From NCBI RefSeq assembly GCF_013820765.1, contig NZ_JABJVM010000015.1, positions 1 through 64,000 on the forward strand: a stretch of DNA of 64,000 bases. Reading direction: 5' to 3'. The position numbers and the translations under genes are program-made. Positions 27,377 to 38,100 of the stretch are shown here, piece after piece. This DNA is from Paenilisteria rustica. Its GTDB lineage: Bacteria; Bacillota; Bacilli; Lactobacillales; Listeriaceae. The notes below the pieces were generated by a model. That model did not search any database and was not told the DNA's origin. It worked only from the letters and a program-made list of their open reading frames with translations. How positions within the stretch are numbered: position 1 is the first letter of the stretch; each line of letters opens with the position of its first letter.

Positions 27377-28276
27377 ATGTTCCACTCAGTGGCAGAACTT
27401 ATTGATATTGCAAATCGCGATAATAAGCCAATTTCGGAAATCATGATTGAGCGCGAAATGAGCGTAACGAACAATACGCGCGAAACGATTTTAGCCGTGA
27501 TGGATCGTAATTTGACAGTGATGGAAGAGGCGATTGTTCGCGGGGAAGAGGGCGTTGAGTCTACTACTGGGTTGACTGGTGGCGATGCGGTTCTGATGCG
27601 CGACTATATTGCAAAAGGGAATATGTTGTCTGGTGAGACGATTTTAGATGCGGTTGCTAAAGCGATTGCGACAAATGAGGTCAATGCTGCGATGGGCGTA
27701 ATTTGTGCGACACCAACTGCTGGTAGTGCTGGCGTTGTTCCTGGTGTGCTCTATGCGGTGAAGGATCGCTTGAACATGTCGCGTGATGATATGCTACGCT
27801 TCCTTTTTACAGCTGGGGCATTTGGATTTGTCGTGGCGAATAAGGCGTTTATTTCTGGTGCGGCAGGTGGTTGCCAGGCGGAAATTGGGTCGGCGAGTGC
27901 GATGGCGTCGGCGGCGATTGTGGAAGCGGCAGGCGGGACTCCCGAACAATCGGCCGAAGCAATGGCGATGACGATGAAAAATATGTTAGGACTTGTTTGT
28001 GATCCGGTGGCTGGTCTTGTTGAGGTACCATGTGTGAAACGTAACGCGCTAGGAGCTTCACAGGCGATGATTTCAGCGGATATGGCATTAGCGGGTATCA
28101 AAAGTAGAATTCCATGTGACGAAGTGATTGAGGCAATGTACCGTGTTGGGCTACAAATGCCGAGTTCGTTACGTGAAACCGGCGAAGGAGGTCTAGCGGC
28201 AACACCTACTGGTAGGGCAGTACAAAGAAAGATCTTTGGTTTGTCGCCGCAAGAGGAACGTGAAGAATCTGAATGA
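27377..28276 (+). CDS. sdaAA: L-serine dehydratase, iron-sulfur-dependent, alpha subunit
   Basis: 299 residues. Cysteine-containing motifs for the 4Fe-4S cluster are present: GVICATPTAGSAGVVPG, SGAAGGCQAEIGSA and CDPVAGLVEVPCVKRNA. AGGAGG upstream of ATG 27377. Separated from sdaAB by repeats, so its expression may depend on read-through or its own promoter. It overlaps the likely recG start by 17 bases. Confidence 0.95.
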   Translation: MFHSVAELIDIANRDNKPISEIMIEREMSVTNNTRETILAVMDRNLTVMEEAIVRGEEGVESTTGLTGGDAVLMRDYIAKGNMLSGETILDAVAKAIATNEVNAAMGVICATPTAGSAGVVPGVLYAVKDRLNMSRDDMLRFLFTAGAFGFVVANKAFISGAAGGCQAEIGSASAMASAAIVEAAGGTPEQSAEAMAMTMKNMLGLVCDPVAGLVEVPCVKRNALGASQAMISADMALAGIKSRIPCDEVIEAMYRVGLQMPSSLRETGEGGLAATPTGRAVQRKIFGLSPQEEREESE

Positions 28277-30308
28277 TATTCCAGTGACTGACGTAAAAGG
28301 AGTCGGCGCTGAAACGGCAAAAACGTTAAAAGAATTGGATATAGAGACAGTAGCTGATTTACTTTTCAATTTCCCGTATCGGTATGAGGATTATCGGTTG
28401 CGGGATTTGTCCGAAGTGGCGCATGAGGAGCGGGTGACAGTGCAAGGAGAAGTCCTTACCGAGCCTACTCTCGCCTACTATGGAAGGAAGAAATCGAAGC
28501 TGTCTTTTCGCGTTGCATCAGGGCATCAAGTCGTGAAAATCGATTTTTTCAATCAGCCGTACATAAAAGGAAAGCTGGCAGTTGGTGATGCTGTGACGGT
28601 TTCGGGAAAATGGGATAAAGGTCGCGCGCAAATTACGGCGAGTAAATATAAGTTGGGACACCAAACCTCGGAGGAAGCGCTAGAAGGGGTTTACAGGCTA
28701 AAAGGTACAATTCGCAATAAAACGTTGCTGAAATTCACGACGACAGCTTTTGACGCGTACGGGGAATTGATTATTGAAATTTTACCTGAAAAATGGTTGC
28801 AAAAATATCAGCTGATTTCCAGACAGGAAGCGGTTCAATTTTTACATTTTCCAAAAAGTCCGGAAGAGCTAAAGCAGGCGCGGCGTCGGATGGTTTACGA
28901 AGAATTCCTGTTGTTCCAATTGAAAATGCAGCTATTTCGCAAAATTGAGCGGGAACGGTCTGGCGGGGTGTCGATTGATTATGATGTCAATAATCTGCGT
29001 CATTATATTGAGAGCTTGCCATTTCCGCTTACTGGTGCGCAAAAACGAGTGGTCAACGAAATATGTGGCGACATGAAATCGCATTTCCATATGAATCGCT
29101 TGCTTCAAGGGGACGTAGGATCAGGAAAAACCGTCGTGGCCTCGATTGCACTTTACGCTGCAGCAAAAAGTGGTTTTCAAGGCGCACTCATGGTCCCGAC
29201 GGAGATTTTGGCAGAGCAGCATGCGAATTCTTTAGTCGATTTACTGCAACCCTTCGATGTGACCGTCGGACTCCTAACGAGTAGTGTCAAAGGAAAGCGG
29301 CGACGTGAAATGTTGGCGTTACTGGAAGCGGGAGAAATCGATGTTCTTGTCGGCACGCATGCCCTCATTCAAGACGAGGTTATTTTTAAGAAGCTAGGAC
29401 TTGTTATCACGGATGAGCAACATCGATTCGGCGTTGAACAGCGGCGAGTTTTACGCGAAAAAGGCGAATTTCCCGACGTGTTATTCATGACGGCGACACC
29501 CATTCCGCGGACGCTTGCCATCACGGCTTTTGGTGAAATGGACGTGTCGGTTATCGATGAATTACCAGCTGGTCGGAAGCAAATCGAGACCTATTGGGTG
29601 AAACATCAAATGCTCGAACGCGTCATTGGTTTTATCGAACAGGAAATCACGAAAGGGCGTCAAGCTTACGTGATTTGTCCACTTATTGAAGAATCTGAAA
29701 AACTAGACGTTCAAAATGCTATCGATGTGTATAATATTCTAAATGGCAAATGGCAAGGCAAGCATTCCGCGGGCTTGATGCACGGCAAACTTCCATCGGT
29801 AGAAAAAGATCAAATTATGCGAGACTTCAACGATCACAAAATCGATTGTCTCGTATCCACGACGGTTGTCGAAGTTGGTGTTAACGTTCCAAACGCAACG
29901 ATGATGGTTATTTATGACGCCGACCGCTTTGGTCTCGCGCAACTTCACCAGCTTCGTGGACGCGTTGGGCGTGGCGCTGAACAATCCTTCTGTGTTCTCA
30001 TTGCTGATCCGAAAACGGAAGTCGGCAAGGAGCGGATGACGATTATGACCGAAACAAACGATGGCTTTGTTGTCAGTGAGCGCGACTTAGAACTCCGCGG
30101 TCCCGGCGATTTCTTTGGTAAAAAGCAAAGCGGTATCCCGGAATTCAAAGTCGCCGATATGGTGCACGACTATCGGGTTTTAGAAATTGCCCGTCAAGAT
30201 GCTGTTGAAATCATTTACCACGATGGCTTTTTAGAACAAGCAGAATACACTCCATTACGCGACTTTTTCGAGGCAAATGGCGTCTTCGGTGAACAGAAAT
30301 TAGACTGA
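28260..30308 (+). CDS. recG: ATP-dependent DNA helicase RecG
   Basis: 682 residues when started at GTG 28260 (VKNLNDIPVTDVKGVG), the same length as Bacillus RecG. A longer frame from 28236 lies deeper within sdaAA. An N-terminal wedge/OB domain is followed by helicase motifs: LLQGDVGSGKTVVA near residue 283, DEQHRFGV near 388, TATPIPRTLA, and C-terminal QLRGRVGRG. It remodels stalled forks and Holliday junctions. Start is coupled to sdaAA, with GAGGAA just before the GTG. Confidence 0.94.
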   Translation: MKNLNDIPVTDVKGVGAETAKTLKELDIETVADLLFNFPYRYEDYRLRDLSEVAHEERVTVQGEVLTEPTLAYYGRKKSKLSFRVASGHQVVKIDFFNQPYIKGKLAVGDAVTVSGKWDKGRAQITASKYKLGHQTSEEALEGVYRLKGTIRNKTLLKFTTTAFDAYGELIIEILPEKWLQKYQLISRQEAVQFLHFPKSPEELKQARRRMVYEEFLLFQLKMQLFRKIERERSGGVSIDYDVNNLRHYIESLPFPLTGAQKRVVNEICGDMKSHFHMNRLLQGDVGSGKTVVASIALYAAAKSGFQGALMVPTEILAEQHANSLVDLLQPFDVTVGLLTSSVKGKRRREMLALLEAGEIDVLVGTHALIQDEVIFKKLGLVITDEQHRFGVEQRRVLREKGEFPDVLFMTATPIPRTLAITAFGEMDVSVIDELPAGRKQIETYWVKHQMLERVIGFIEQEITKGRQAYVICPLIEESEKLDVQNAIDVYNILNGKWQGKHSAGLMHGKLPSVEKDQIMRDFNDHKIDCLVSTTVVEVGVNVPNATMMVIYDADRFGLAQLHQLRGRVGRGAEQSFCVLIADPKTEVGKERMTIMTETNDGFVVSERDLELRGPGDFFGKKQSGIPEFKVADMVHDYRVLEIARQDAVEIIYHDGFLEQAEYTPLRDFFEANGVFGEQKLD

Positions 30309-30335
30309 TTACTGAAATACGCCTAGCCTTATAAC

Positions 30336-30387
30336 TTGCATGTTGGGAGCATTTTTTATATATTACTCTTAGTATCTGGTGTTAAAT
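30336..30387 (+). promoter_or_regulatory. fapR promoter with FapR operator
   Basis: A -35 TTGCAT (30336-30341), 17-base spacer and -10 TATATT (30359-30364). Directly downstream CTTAGTATCTGGTGTTAAAT (30368-30387) closely matches the FapR box (TTAGTACCTGRTCTTAAT type). FapR therefore likely represses its own operon, relieved by malonyl-CoA. Confidence 0.75.
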
Positions 30388-30414
30388 TTCAAAGAAGAAG
30401 AGGAGGGAACGCAG

Positions 30415-30999
30415 ATGAAAAAATATCCGAAAAAAGAAAGACAAGCGCGGCTGGCCCAGGCCATTGAAGATAATCCATTTATCACGGATGAACAACTGGC
30501 CGAAAAGTTTCAAGTCAGTGTGCAGACGGTTCGACTAGACCGGGTTGCGCTTGCGATTCCAGAACTTCGCGAACGAATTAAGCATGTGGCTTCCGAAAAC
30601 TACGCAGATGCCGTTCGCTCCCTTCCAATCGAAGAAATTATCGGTGAAATCATTGATATTGAATTAAATAAAGGCGCTATTTCGATTTTTGAAGTAGGTC
30701 CAGAACATGTTTTCAAACGAAATAAAATTGCCCGCGGACATCATTTGTTCGCCCAAGCCAACTCGCTTGCAACGGCTATTATCCCGAACGATTTAGCCTT
30801 GACAACGCAGGCAACCGTTCGATTTATTCATTCTGTAAAAGAAGGGGAACGCGTGATTGCGAAGGCGAAAGTACGTGATGATCGCGATAGTAAGTCCATC
30901 ACAATTGTGGATGTCAACAGTTATGTCGGTGATGAACTGGTTTTAAAAGGAAAATTCGAGATGTACCATACAACAGAAAAAAGGAGTGACGTGAAATGA
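30415..30999 (+). CDS. fapR: Fatty acid/phospholipid biosynthesis repressor FapR
   Basis: 194 residues from ATG 30415, which has a strong GAGGAGGGA site; the frame is open from 30379. The N-terminal DeoR-type HTH ([19 protein letters not shown]) is followed by a hot-dog effector domain ([22 protein letters not shown]) that binds malonyl-CoA. First gene of fapR-plsX-fabD-fabG. Confidence 0.95.
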   Translation: MKKYPKKERQARLAQAIEDNPFITDEQLAEKFQVSVQTVRLDRVALAIPELRERIKHVASENYADAVRSLPIEEIIGEIIDIELNKGAISIFEVGPEHVFKRNKIARGHHLFAQANSLATAIIPNDLALTTQATVRFIHSVKEGERVIAKAKVRDDRDSKSITIVDVNSYVGDELVLKGKFEMYHTTEKRSDVK

Positions 31000-32033
31000 A
31001 AATTGCAGTAGATGCAATGGGCGGCGATAATGCGCCTAAAGAAATTGTGTTGGGTGTTATGAAAGCCGCCGCACAGTATAAAGATGTAGAATTCCTCCTT
31101 TTTGGTGATGAAGTGAAAATCAATGAATATTTGGCTGATAAAACGCGTATCCAAGTCATACATACGGACGAAAAAATCGAAAGTGATGATGAACCGGTCC
31201 GTGCTGTGAAACGTAAAAAGAAAGCGTCGATGGTTCTAGCCGCACAAGCCGTGAAAGATGGCGAAGCGGATGCCTGTATTTCTGCGGGGAACACAGGAGC
31301 CTTAATGGCAACTGGCTTGTTCGTGATTGGCCGCATAAAAGGAATCGATCGTCCAGCCTTAGCACCAACATTGCCAACCGTTACCGGAAAAGGCTTCGTT
31401 ATGCTTGATTTAGGCGCGAATTCCGAAGCAAAACCCGAGCATCTTTTGCAGTTTGGGTTAATGGGTTCGGTTTACGCTGAGAAAGTCCGCAAAATCGAGC
31501 GTCCACGCGTGGCTTTGCTCAACATCGGAACCGAGGAAACAAAAGGAAATGATTTAACAAAACGTGCTTTTGAATTGATGAAAAATCAAGAAGCGTACAA
31601 CTTTGTCGGCAATGTAGAAGCACGGGATATCATGATGGATGTCGCGGATGTCATCGTAACAGACGGCTTTACGGGCAACATGGTTTTGAAATCCATCGAA
31701 GGGACAGCTGGCGCCTTCTTCAGTCTTATGAAAATGAGTCTACTAAATGGCTTCAAAAATAAAATCGCCGCATCGTTCTTGAAAAAAGATTTGACGGAAT
31801 TAAAAGCGAAAATGGACTACAGTGAATACGGTGGCGCCTGCTTATTCGGCGTTCAAGCCCCGGTTATTAAAGCACACGGATCATCGAATGCCAGAGCGAT
31901 TTTTTCAACGATTCGCCAAGCGCGTGATATGGTTCAAAAACAAGTTGTCGAAACAATCGTTACTGAGGTCGCGAGCGGTCACTTAAAAGCAGAGCAAGAT
32001 AAAGCAAATCAAGGAGGCACGAAAGATGAGTAA
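30996..32033 (+). CDS. plsX: Phosphate acyltransferase PlsX
   Basis: 345 residues. Makes acyl-phosphate from acyl-ACP for PlsY. Motifs: [14 protein letters not shown] at the N-terminus, [10 protein letters not shown] near residue 97, and [12 protein letters not shown] near 225. The ATG overlaps the fapR stop by four bases and the C-terminus overlaps fabD by eight. It also takes up acyl-phosphate made by the FakA system. Confidence 0.96.
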   Translation: MKIAVDAMGGDNAPKEIVLGVMKAAAQYKDVEFLLFGDEVKINEYLADKTRIQVIHTDEKIESDDEPVRAVKRKKKASMVLAAQAVKDGEADACISAGNTGALMATGLFVIGRIKGIDRPALAPTLPTVTGKGFVMLDLGANSEAKPEHLLQFGLMGSVYAEKVRKIERPRVALLNIGTEETKGNDLTKRAFELMKNQEAYNFVGNVEARDIMMDVADVIVTDGFTGNMVLKSIEGTAGAFFSLMKMSLLNGFKNKIAASFLKKDLTELKAKMDYSEYGGACLFGVQAPVIKAHGSSNARAIFSTIRQARDMVQKQVVETIVTEVASGHLKAEQDKANQGGTKDE

Positions 32034-32976
32034 AATAGCATTCGTATTCCCAGGTCAAGGATCACAAAAGGTAGGCATGGGGCAAGATGTTGCAGCAGAA
32101 TATCAAGAAGCGCAAGCCGTTTATACAGCTGCTGACGCTAAATTAGGCTACGCTATCACAGATATCATTGCAGAGGGCCCGATGGAACTTTTAACAAAAT
32201 CAGAAAATGCTCAACCAGCGCTTGTTTCGACGAGTGTGGCGATTTTAAAGGCGCTGGAAACGTATGGCGTAAAGGCGGATTTCGTTGCCGGACATAGTTT
32301 AGGGGAGTACAGCGCGCTTGTTGCGGGTGGATTTTTAACTGCAGAGGACGCGATTTATTTAGTACACCGACGCGGTAAATTGATGGAAGCAGCCGTGCCA
32401 AATGGTCAAGGTGCGATGGCCGCTGTTTTAGGCTTAGATCGCGAAACACTTGGAGCTATAACGGATTCTGTCACAACAGCAGGCGACGATGTGCAGTTAG
32501 CGAATCTCAATTGCCCAGGTCAAATCGTTATTTCAGGAACCGTAGCAGGCGTTGAAAAAGCTGGTGAACAAGCGAAAGAAGCTGGCGCCAAACGTGTGTT
32601 ACCTCTTGCGGTAAGCGGTCCGTTCCACTCGAAATTAATGGTTCCAGCAGCCGAACAATTCCAAGCCGAACTAGACCAAGTGACTTTTCAAGATGGCACA
32701 ATTCCAGTCGTAAATAACGTTGATGCAAAAGCAACCACGGATAAAAACGCCATCCCAGAAAAATTAGTGCAGCAAATCTATTCACCTGTTTTGTGGGAAG
32801 ATATCATTACAAATCTCGTAGCACAAGGCGTGGATACATTTGTTGAGATTGGTTCAGGAAAAGTACTTTCTGGCCTAATCAAGAAAATTAATCGCGATGT
32901 AACGATTCTTGCAGCAGGTGATGTTGCCTCTGTCAAAGAAGTAGCAGAACAATTAAAGGAGGCAGCCAAACAATGA
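32026..32976 (+). CDS. fabD: Malonyl-CoA:ACP transacylase
   Basis: 316 residues. [14 protein letters not shown] at the start, the catalytic serine in [10 protein letters not shown] near residue 90, and the catalytic histidine in SGPFHSKLM near 200. Overlaps plsX by eight bases and fabG by four. Confidence 0.96.
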   Translation: MSKIAFVFPGQGSQKVGMGQDVAAEYQEAQAVYTAADAKLGYAITDIIAEGPMELLTKSENAQPALVSTSVAILKALETYGVKADFVAGHSLGEYSALVAGGFLTAEDAIYLVHRRGKLMEAAVPNGQGAMAAVLGLDRETLGAITDSVTTAGDDVQLANLNCPGQIVISGTVAGVEKAGEQAKEAGAKRVLPLAVSGPFHSKLMVPAAEQFQAELDQVTFQDGTIPVVNNVDAKATTDKNAIPEKLVQQIYSPVLWEDIITNLVAQGVDTFVEIGSGKVLSGLIKKINRDVTILAAGDVASVKEVAEQLKEAAKQ

Positions 32977-33716
32977 CTTTAACAGGAAAAGTAGCCCTAG
33001 TAACAGGCGGATCACGCGGAATTGGTCGCGAAATCGTCATGACACTAGCCAAACAAGGCGCGACGGTATTTTTTAATTATAATGGTTCTCAAGAAGCCGC
33101 AGAAGCAATCGTTAGTGAGATTGTGGCAGCTGGTGGAGAAGCCGCAGCGATGAAAGCCAATGTTGCTGTCGAGGAAGACGTACAAGCCTTATTTAAAGAA
33201 GCGGTAGACAAATATGGACGAATCGATATTTTAGTCAATAACGCAGGTATTACGCGCGATAACCTACTGATGCGCATGAAAGTAGACGAGTGGGATGCGG
33301 TTATTGATACGAATCTAAAAGGTGTTTTCCTTTGCACAAAAGCCGTTTCTCGTACGATGATGAAACAGCGCTACGGTAAAATTATTAATATCACATCTGT
33401 TGTTGGTTTGATTGGAAACGCTGGTCAAGCGAATTATGTGGCAAGTAAGGCCGGCGTGATTGGCCTTACAAAAACGACGGCGCGTGAATTAGCGACGCGC
33501 GGCATTAATGTGAATGCGGTCGCTCCAGGTTTTATTGCTACAGAAATGACGGATGAGTTAGATGAAGCGACGAAAGAAGCAATGTTAGCGCAAATCCCGC
33601 TTGGTAAATATGGTTCGGTGGAAGACGTTGCGAATGCGGTATTGTTCTTAGCGAGTGATGTTTCAAGCTATATGACGGGGCAGACGATTGCAATCGATGG
33701 CGGCATGACAATGTAA
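32973..33716 (+). CDS. fabG: 3-oxoacyl-[ACP] reductase
   Basis: 247 residues, classical short-chain dehydrogenase. NADPH-binding [10 protein letters not shown] near residue 11, NNAGI near 88, and the catalytic Tyr-Lys in NYVASKAGV near 153 after the serine in ITSVVG. Overlaps fabD by four bases. Confidence 0.96.
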   Translation: MTLTGKVALVTGGSRGIGREIVMTLAKQGATVFFNYNGSQEAAEAIVSEIVAAGGEAAAMKANVAVEEDVQALFKEAVDKYGRIDILVNNAGITRDNLLMRMKVDEWDAVIDTNLKGVFLCTKAVSRTMMKQRYGKIINITSVVGLIGNAGQANYVASKAGVIGLTKTTARELATRGINVNAVAPGFIATEMTDELDEATKEAMLAQIPLGKYGSVEDVANAVLFLASDVSSYMTGQTIAIDGGMTM

Positions 33717-33723
33717 TCTTTCA

Positions 33724-33840
33724 GCGCGACGAGAAACACCTATCTTCGTCGTTAAAGTCTGTGCTCCGATGCTCACGTACCACAGTACGCTCCGCTTCGG
33801 TGCTCGACTTTGCCTAGAATCTGGGCATTTCTCGTCGCCC
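33724..33840. repeat. Palindromic repeat E, copy E2
   Basis: GCGACGAGAAA (33726-33736) pairs with TTTCTCGTCGC (33828-33838). The inner part matches E1 at about 85% but AAAGTC/GACTTT replaces AAAGCC/GGCTTT. Lies between fabG and the acpP promoter. Confidence 0.8.
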
Positions 33841-33948
33841 AGCAGTTTGGCGGCACGGAGTTGGATTGGGAGTTAGTCGAAAATAAGGCTGAAATACGCC
33901 AGTTTCCGAGCTTTTGCGCATATTTTCATGTCTTTTTTTAATTAATAG

Positions 33949-33977
33949 TTTACGAATACGAAGAAATCCTATATAAT
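33949..33977 (+). promoter_or_regulatory. acpP promoter
   Basis: TTTACG, 17-base spacer, perfect TATAAT (33972-33977), then GGAGGGAGG ribosome-binding site before acpP. Confidence 0.75.
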
Positions 33978-33998
33978 ACTTGGAGGGAGGTGAAGTAA

Positions 33999-34235
<237 letters not shown>

Positions 34236-34261
34236 TTCCGACTTGTTTTAAACAAATGAAC

Positions 34262-34343
34262 GAGGGTGTCTAGGTAGCACAGACTGTTTTAGACGGGTAT
34301 TCCGGTTAAAAATTCTGTCGCACACCTAGACATCCTCTTTTTC
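34262..34343 (+). terminator. Terminator between acpP and rnc
   Basis: GAGGGTGTCTAGGT pairs with ACCTAGACATCCTC (one mismatch), followed by T5. The unusually long apical part (about 48 bases) can fold further (AGACTG... region). Confidence 0.85.
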
Positions 34344-34442
34344 CACATTAAAGTTTATTTTCTAAGCAGACTCTTCTCTTAAAAGATGTTTAGAAAATAA
34401 AGCTCTGATGTGTCTAGTTGATTGAAATGGAGGGCTTTACAG

Positions 34443-35132
34443 ATGGATCTTTGGGAAGAATTACAGGAAAGTGTTGGTTTTACATTTACAGATACGAATC
34501 TTCTAAAAACGGCTTTTACGCACTCGTCTTACGTGAATGAACATCGCAAGGAAAAAATTCAGGATAATGAGCGCTTGGAGTTTCTAGGGGACGCGGTGCT
34601 TGAGGTGACGGTTTCGCATTACTTATTCACGAAATTTCCAAGTATGGCGGAAGGGCAAATGACGAAAATGCGTGCAGCAATCGTATGTGAACCTTCGCTC
34701 GTTGATTTTGCGGAAATGGTGAACTTCTCGCGGTATGTGAGACTTGGACGCGGGGAAGAGCGGGCTGGTGGTAGAACGCGCCCGGCGTTGCTTGCAGATG
34801 TGTTTGAGTCCTTTATTGGAGCGTTATTCCTTGATCAAGGGCTGGACAAGGTCGTGCGATTCCTCGAGCGCGTTGTGTTTCCAAAAATCGATGCTGGTTA
34901 TTTTGAGCAAACTGTTGATTATAAAACGCAGCTACAAGAAATTGTGCAAAAAGACCGTGATGTCGTGATTACGTATACGATTCTAGATGAAAAAGGGCCT
35001 GCGCACAGCAAGGCTTTCGAGGCAATTGTTGCCATCAACCAAGAAAAACGCGGCGCTGGAACGGGTAAGACGAAGAAACAAGCGGAGCAAAATGCCGCCA
35101 AAAGCGCTATCCAAGCGTTGCGCCAAAACTAA
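34443..35132 (+). CDS. rnc: Ribonuclease III
   Basis: 229 residues from ATG 34443, eight bases after GGAGGG; the frame is open from 34422. Catalytic domain signature NERLEFLGDAVLE near residue 42 and the second acidic patch in ADVFESFIGALFLDQG near 118. The C-terminal double-stranded RNA-binding domain is DYKTQLQEIVQ to AKSAIQAL. Matures rRNA and scRNA. 19 bases before smc. Confidence 0.95.
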   Translation: MDLWEELQESVGFTFTDTNLLKTAFTHSSYVNEHRKEKIQDNERLEFLGDAVLEVTVSHYLFTKFPSMAEGQMTKMRAAIVCEPSLVDFAEMVNFSRYVRLGRGEERAGGRTRPALLADVFESFIGALFLDQGLDKVVRFLERVVFPKIDAGYFEQTVDYKTQLQEIVQKDRDVVITYTILDEKGPAHSKAFEAIVAINQEKRGAGTGKTKKQAEQNAAKSAIQALRQN

Positions 35133-35151
35133 GCGGTGAAGGAGTCCGGAC

Positions 35152-38100
35152 ATGTTATTAAAACGATTAGAAATGAATGGTTTCAAGTCATTTGCTGACA
35201 AAATGGTAATTGATTTTGTGCCGGGCACTACAGCGATAGTAGGCCCAAATGGAAGTGGAAAAAGTAATATTACCGAGGCGATTCGCTGGGTACTTGGGGA
35301 GCAGTCTGCCAAAAGTCTTCGCGGTGGTCGGATGGGTGATGTTATTTTTGCAGGAAGTGATTCGCGAAAACCAATTAATTTTGCGGAAGTGTCGCTTGTT
35401 TTTGAGAATGAGGATCGGTTTTTACCGCTTGATTATAGTGAGGTTTCGGTGACAAGGCGTATTTTCCGTAATGGGGACAGCGATTATTTGATTAATAAGC
35501 AGTCTTGCCGGCTGAAGGATATCGTGGATCTGTTTATGGATTCGGGCCTTGGACGCGAGTCGTTTTCAATTATTAGTCAAGGGAAAATTGATGAGATTCT
35601 AAATAGTAAGCCGGAGGAACGGCGCTCGATTTTTGAAGAAGCGGCGGGTGTTTTGAAATATAAACATCGCAAGAAGCAAGCGGAAAACAAGCTTTTTGAA
35701 ACAGAAGAGAACTTGAACCGAGTGCAGGATATTTTATACGAGTTAGAGGGGCAATTGGAGCCGCTTGAGATGCAGGCGAGTGTGGCGAAGGATTATTTAT
35801 TCCAGCAGGAAGAGTTGGAGAAATATGAAGTGACGTTACTCGTGGCTGAAATTGAAGCGTTCACGGAAAAAATTGCAATCCAAAAAGCGGAATTTGCGAA
35901 GAACGGTGAAATTTTGACGGCGATGCAAGCAGAAATTAAGCAGGAAGAAGCCCAGATTTTCGCGCAAAAGCAACTGCTCGCGGAGATGGATGAGCAAATG
36001 GACGTGACGCAGGCCGAACTTCTCGTTGTAACGGAGCGACTGGAACAATTGGAAGGGCAACGAAATGTGGCGCTGGAACGGAAGAAACATAGCAACGAGA
36101 ACGAACAGGCAATGCATGCAAATCTGCAACAACTGGAAGCGAAGATTAAGACTTTTGAGGAACAAAAACAAGTACTTTTGCAAGATAAGCTAGAAAAAGA
36201 AACGGCGCTCGAGATTTTCCTGAAAGAAAAGAAGGTACTTGAGGCCAAATTGGCGGAGTATAGCAACTTATCGGAAGAAAAAATTGAGAACATGAAAAGT
36301 GATTATATTGAGTTACGCCATACGCAGACGACGATGAAAAATGATATTGGTTATTTGGAGCGGCAGTTGTCGCAGATGCAAGGTCGTTCGGAGAAACTGG
36401 ATCATGAAAATCAGCAACATATTTCAGAGCGAAATGAAATTATTGCGAATGTCGAAAGTTTGACGAAACATCTAGAAGAAATGCGGACAAAACTGACGGA
36501 TCAGATGGGAAATTATCAGTCGGTTCAGCAGGAATTGGCGAAACAGGAAGCGGTTTTCACGAAACAAGAGCGTGAAATGTATCGGCAATATGAAACGATT
36601 CAACAAGCGAAGTCGCGTCAGGAAACATTGGCGGAACTCGCGGATGATTACGCTGGATTTTTCCAAGGTGTTCGTGAAGTTTTGAAGGCGAAGAAGAAGT
36701 TGAACGGGATTATGGGCGCGTTTGTGGAATTAGTCGAGATTCCAGAGCATTACCAGAAGGCGCTTGAGATTGCGCTTGGTGCGAATGCCCAACATATTAT
36801 TGTGCGCGATGATCAAGCGGCACGTGAAGCGATTGGTTATTTGAAAGAGACGCGAGCTGGACGGGCGACATTCTTACCGCTGACAACGATTCAGCCACGC
36901 CAAATTCCGATGGCGACAAAACACAGCTTAGAGCAACAACCAGCTTTTGTCGCGTTGGCAAGTGATGTTTTAACGTACGATGCCCAAGTAGAAAACGTGA
37001 TTTTGAACGCGCTTGGTACGACCATTTTGGCAAAGGACTTAAAAGGCGCGAATCTACTCGCAAAATTGGTGAACTTCCGATATCGTGTGGTTACGTTGGA
37101 AGGTGATGTCGTGAACGCTGGTGGTTCGATGACTGGTGGAGCAACGGCGCAAGGAAAATCATCTATCATGACGCGTAAACACGAACTGGAAAACTTGAGC
37201 AAAACGATTGCACAAATGACAGTCTCTGTAGAGAAAACGGAGAAACAATTTACGGCATTGAAAGAAGAAGTCAAAGGAAAACGAGAGCAGCTAGAACAAG
37301 CACGGTCCATTGGCGAATCGCTTCGTTTGCAAGAGACGGAATTGCTCGGGAAAAAAGAGCGAGCGGAAGAACGTTTAGCCGTAGCGAACAAACAGCTCCA
37401 AATTTACGATATGGAGAAAGCGGAAGGCACGTCGGAGCATCAGCAATTGACGGAACGCAAAGAGAAATTGCAACAAGAATTAACGGTGCTGGCGCTAGAG
37501 ATTATTGATAAAGATGAACAGATTCAGCGGATGACGAAGCAAAGCAAAGAGCAAGAACATAATCGTGCGAGTGATCAAGAAAGTTATTCGACACTTAAAT
37601 CCCGCGTGGCAGTGAGTCGTGAACAGCTTCAAACCGCAGAACAAGCCTTGCTGACGCTAGAAACGGATATGACTGATTACTATAACCAAAAAGAGGCGAT
37701 TACGTCAAAACTGGCGATGCTTCAAACGAACCTCGAAACGGTGCATACGAGTACGGAAGAGTTAGCTGAAATCATCGAGCAGGCGCGCTTGGCGAAGGAA
37801 CAAACGGCAACGAAACGTGATGAATTACGCGAAAAACGCCTGGCGCTACAAGAAAGCTTGGCCGTTCAAGAAGAAGCCCTACAGCAAAAGCATAATCAAG
37901 CAAGTTTTTACATGGAGCAAAAAACAACCGTAGAGGTCAGTCTGAGTCGTTTAGATGCGGATGTAGACAATCGTTTAGAACGCTTATCGGAGGCCTATGT
38001 GCTCACTTTTGAGGCGGCTAAAGCTCGCAAGGTGGAAGACATGGACATCGATAACGCGCGGTCCAAAGTCCGGTTATTGAAACGTTCCATCGATGAACTT

